From: Cyanobacteriota bacterium
GTDB lineage: Bacteria; Cyanobacteriota; Cyanobacteriia; Phormidesmidales; Phormidesmidaceae
Direction of reading: 5' to 3'
NCBI GenBank assembly: GCA_027483425.1
Contig: JAIXUR010000574.1
Coordinates: forward strand, 1 to 7,047
DNA length: 7,047 bases
Part shown: in pieces, positions 5,311-7,047 of the stretch
How the letters are laid out: each line of letters opens with the position of its first letter
How positions within the stretch are numbered: position 1 is the first letter of the stretch
Translations under genes and position numbers: made by a program
Notes under the pieces: model-generated
What the model was told of the DNA's origin: nothing
Databases searched by the model: none
The model's input: only the letters and a program-made list of their open reading frames with translations

Positions 5311-6297
5311 ATGAAAGGAACCCCTATACTTGCCTGCGCCTCGCTGCTGGCGGTCGTTGGCCCAGGCACTGCCGCCAAAGCCACCGTTATTTCTGACAAT
5401 CAAATCAAAGCCGATCTTAAGGCCGCCATCTGTGAGCAAGACTGGCAAGATGCCATTACCTTCTCCAGCCGCCTGATGGCCTCGAGCACCATTACCCCCG
5501 AGCATCGGCAAGAGCTGGTCACCTGGCGACATCGATTCTCCCAGTATGCTGCCGGGGGAACCTACTTCGACCACATTCCCAACTGCGAGGGCTATGCCAC
5601 CTACCAGGGCCCCAAACCTGCCGATATCGCCGCCGCCCAGGCCGCAGCTGAGGCAACTGCGGCGGCGGCCGCTCGCGCCAGTGCTGAGCGGATCAAGGCC
5701 GACCTGAAGACCGCCATTTGCCTACAGGACTGGCAGAGCGCCGTGGCCCTATCCAGCCAACTGATGGCCTCGAGCACCATTACCGCTGAGCATCGGCAAG
5801 AACTGGTCAAGTGGCGGTATCAGTTCACCCAGTACGCCGCCAGCGGTACTGTCTTTTCAGAAATTCCCAACTGTGGCTACAACAGTAGTCCCGACCCCAA
5901 GGGTGAGTCGGCCTCTCTGCCCCAGAGTGCGCCCCAGAGTGTGCCCCAAAGTACTCCTTTGAGCGCACACGTGAGTACGCCCCAGAGTACTCCTAGTGCA
6001 CACGTGAGTACGCCCCTAAGTACGCCTCTGAATTCGCCCCAGAGTACTCCCCAGAGTGCATCTTTGAGTGCGCCTCTGAATACGCCCCAGAGTATACCTT
6101 TGCGTGCATCTCTGAATGCGCCCCAGAATACGCCCCAGAGTGCATCTTTGCATGCGCCCCAGAGTACGCCCGTGGCTCCGGCCAGGGTAACGGCTGCTCC
6201 GTCAGCACCCCGGCCCACTGCGGCCCTACCCGATGCCACCTGCTACATCACCTACTCCGACGGGCGCACCGTCAATCTCGAGTCCATGTGCCAATAG
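5311..6297 (+). CDS. Secreted protein with duplicated cysteine-bearing domain and P/Q/S/T repeat tract
   Basis: The protein has 328 residues from the ATG at 5311, chosen for its ribosome binding site. Residues 1-24 look like a signal peptide: one lysine, the hydrophobic stretch ILACASLLAVV, and an AKA cleavage motif at 22-24. Export to the periplasm or outside is likely. Two copies of a roughly 62-residue helical domain follow (31-92 and 127-188). Each starts IKADLK, contains LMASSTIT and HRQELV, and ends IPNC. Each has two cysteines at matching places (C41/C92, C137/C188) that could form disulfides. An alanine-rich linker (about 104-124) joins them. Residues 204-286 are a four-residue tandem repeat of the form P-[QL]-[SN]-[AT]. 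The end, CYITYSDGRTVNLESMCQ (311-328), is a Cys-DGR-Cys motif that I recall from other cyanobacterial secreted proteins. It is 88 bp downstream of the kinase gene. I do not recognise a function; a surface or periplasmic binding role is a guess. Confidence 0.88.
   Translation: MKGTPILACASLLAVVGPGTAAKATVISDNQIKADLKAAICEQDWQDAITFSSRLMASSTITPEHRQELVTWRHRFSQYAAGGTYFDHIPNCEGYATYQGPKPADIAAAQAAAEATAAAAARASAERIKADLKTAICLQDWQSAVALSSQLMASSTITAEHRQELVKWRYQFTQYAASGTVFSEIPNCGYNSSPDPKGESASLPQSAPQSVPQSTPLSAHVSTPQSTPSAHVSTPLSTPLNSPQSTPQSASLSAPLNTPQSIPLRASLNAPQNTPQSASLHAPQSTPVAPARVTAAPSAPRPTAALPDATCYITYSDGRTVNLESMCQ
5404..5592 (+). repeat. Intragenic direct repeat, copy 1
   Basis: This copy encodes residues 32-94 of the secreted protein. 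It pairs with the copy exactly 288 bp downstream. DNA identity is high in the middle: CTGATGGCCTCGAGCACC (5473-5490) recurs unchanged at 5761, with the match running on into ATTACC. That suggests a fairly recent duplication or ongoing gene conversion. Confidence 0.8.
5692..5880 (+). repeat. Intragenic direct repeat, copy 2
   Basis: This is the second copy of the 288-bp-offset duplication, encoding residues 128-190. Differences from copy 1 are mostly at third codon positions, plus some conservative replacements, and both cysteines are kept. Selection has therefore preserved the fold. Confidence 0.8.
5920..6168 (+). repeat. 12-bp coding minisatellite
   Basis: The tract is 21 in-frame tandem units: twenty of 12 bp and one of 9 bp (CCTAGTGCA). 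The commonest form is CCCCAGAGTACG, with variants such as CCCCAGAGTGCA, CCTCTGAATACG and CACGTGAGTACG. It encodes P-Q-S-T, P-L-N-T and A-H-V-S type tetrapeptides. Variants recur in blocks; the pair CCCCAGAGTGCA + TCTTTG appears twice, and CACGTGAGTACG twice. This points to expansion by unequal exchange or slippage of units larger than 12 bp. Every unit length is a multiple of three, so the frame is kept. Confidence 0.9.
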
Positions 6298-6302
6298 CCA
6301 AT

Positions 6303-6359
6303 GCCTAACAGCGGTTCCTGGTCTAGACTCTCGCACAGGCAGGAAGATGGACGTTAGGC
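6303..6359. repeat. Inverted repeat of attC-like geometry between convergent genes
   Basis: GCCTAAC (6303-6309) and GTTAGGC (6353-6359) are perfect inverted copies and fit the R-box pattern RYYYAAC/GTTRRRY of integron attC sites. Inside them TTCCTG (6315-6320) and CAGGAA (6340-6345) form a second stem. They leave unpaired spacers of five and seven bases and a 19-base loop. The total of 57 bp is about the smallest attC size I know of. No bulged extrahelical base is obvious in the inner stem. The minus-strand stop codon of the SpoIIM-like gene lies inside the right arm. A convergent-gene terminator or chance are real alternatives. Confidence 0.35.
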
Positions 6360-7047
6360 GTCGTAACGATTCCCTTGGGGTCGCTGGGTACGGCAATATT
6401 GCCCTAGGGCGAGCAAGAGGGCCAGGCCGACGGCGTACTTGATCCCGTTGGGAATCCAGGGCTGGGGGGAGAAAAATCCCTCAATCAGCCCGGCCAGCAC
6501 CAGCATGGGGATGATGCCGTAGAGCAACTGGACGGCCTGTAGACCGTAGAGCTTGAGGGCGTCGCGGCGGCGGTAGGGCCCCGGCAGTAAAATGCTGCGG
6601 GCCAGCAATAGCCCAGCTCCTCCGGCCATAAAAATGGCCGGTAGCTCTAAGGCCCCGTGGGGAAACACAAAGGCCCACAGGTCATAGGCCAGATTGGCCT
6701 GGGCCACGAGTACTCCCACACAGCCAATCATCAGGCCATTTACCACCAATAAGAAAACCGTAAAGGCTCCCGGCGGAGTAATCATCGGTACCTGGGGCAT
6801 GAACATCGTCACGCCTCCCACCAGGGCCCGCAGCGATACGCCAATATTGTTGATCATGATGCCGCTGGAGGCGACGGGTTCTACCCCGAGGATCGAAACT
6901 GTCCAGAGTTCTTGGCTGGTCTTCACCTCTTCCACAAACTCCTGACCCAGCACCAGGGTCAAAAAGGCCGGGTCTTGCCAGGCAAACCACCAGCCGACCA
7001 GAGCACCCATCGCAAACAAGGCCGTGGCCACGGCAATATACTTCCAG
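6354..7047 (-). CDS. SpoIIM / DUF95-family integral membrane protein, C-terminal part
   Basis: The frame is open from the right edge to the TAA at 6354, giving 231 codons. The GTG at 7031 is only internal, because the preceding codons (W-K-Y-I-A) continue the first membrane helix. The family is recognised by GIMINNIGVSLRALVGG and, most clearly, by FPHGALELPAIFMAGGAGLL (123-142, counted from the GTG). Five hydrophobic segments are visible, at about 1-17, 88-110, 129-148, 167-187 and 197-212. Full-length cyanobacterial homologues are roughly 330 residues, so about 100 N-terminal residues lie beyond the window. In Bacillus, SpoIIM acts with SpoIID/SpoIIP in septal peptidoglycan remodelling at engulfment. 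Cyanobacteria do not sporulate, so the name shows homology only and the role here is unknown. The gene converges with the secreted-protein gene. Confidence 0.95.
   Translation of the reverse strand, partial: WKYIAVATALFAMGALVGWWFAWQDPAFLTLVLGQEFVEEVKTSQELWTVSILGVEPVASSGIMINNIGVSLRALVGGVTMFMPQVPMITPPGAFTVFLLVVNGLMIGCVGVLVAQANLAYDLWAFVFPHGALELPAIFMAGGAGLLLARSILLPGPYRRRDALKLYGLQAVQLLYGIIPMLVLAGLIEGFFSPQPWIPNGIKYAVGLALLLALGQYCRTQRPQGNRYDA

Noticed and set aside
5877..6239. Long minus-strand frames over the repeat tract, with WG or SGAYSGAH-type repeats
   Set aside because: A 12-bp repeat lacking stops in one frame tends to stay open in others; these are mirror images of the plus-strand minisatellite and have no start signals.
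6354..7031. GTG at 7031 as the true start of the SpoIIM-like protein
   Set aside because: The frame continues to the window edge with hydrophobic residues that complete the first membrane helix, and family members have about 100 more N-terminal residues.
1..7047. CRISPR arrays, tRNA or rRNA genes, insertion sequences
   Set aside because: No regularly spaced repeat-spacer pattern, cloverleaf, rRNA signature or transposase reading frame was seen on either strand.

Overview
This window looks like chromosomal DNA from a cyanobacterium, probably a filamentous Leptolyngbya/Nodosilinea-type lineage; the genus is a guess. The clearest marker is a full 429-codon ADP-glucose pyrophosphorylase (glgC). 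It carries the lysines K382 and K419 that bind the activator 3-phosphoglycerate in cyanobacterial enzymes. Three HIP1 octamers (GCGATCGC), a cyanobacterial SpoIIM-family membrane protein and a cyanobacterial-type fused proline dehydrogenase agree with this.

Layout. (1) Bases 1-769, minus strand: the first 256 codons of a bifunctional proline-catabolic enzyme (PutA type) with a GTG start; the rest lies beyond the left edge. (2) 770-1041: a divergent intergenic region with small hairpins. (3) 1042-1572, plus: a small TPR protein with a C-terminal membrane anchor. (4) 1650-3013, minus: two overlapping genes. Upstream is a ParM/StbA-family actin-like ATPase and downstream a small ribbon-helix-helix (ParR-like) protein. 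Together they resemble a plasmid type II segregation cassette sitting on a chromosome. (5) 3014-3436: a 423-bp intergenic region shared by the actin-like operon (leftward) and glgC (rightward). It holds a perfect NtcA-type dyad, TGTA-N8-TACA. (6) 3437-5222, plus: glgC, then 19 bp later a P-loop kinase-like ATPase. (7) 5311-6297, plus: a secreted, lineage-specific protein built from a duplicated cysteine-bearing domain, a 12-bp minisatellite encoding a P/Q/S/T/L tract, and a short C-terminal Cys-DGR-Cys motif. (8) 6354-7047, minus: the C-terminal part of a SpoIIM/DUF95 membrane protein running off the right edge.

How they fit together. glgC makes ADP-glucose for glycogen synthesis, and the adjoining kinase gene may be co-transcribed with it. 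The ParM/ParR-like pair has no recognisable centromere repeats upstream. That makes a repurposed chromosomal cytoskeleton a reasonable alternative to DNA segregation, and this is the most interesting system in the window. The NtcA-type site may tie glgC, the actin-like operon, or both to nitrogen status. The 57-bp gap between the secreted protein and spoIIM holds an inverted repeat with the R-box pattern and size of a minimal integron attC site. It could equally be chance or a terminator. All family assignments are by reading motifs; no database search was run.
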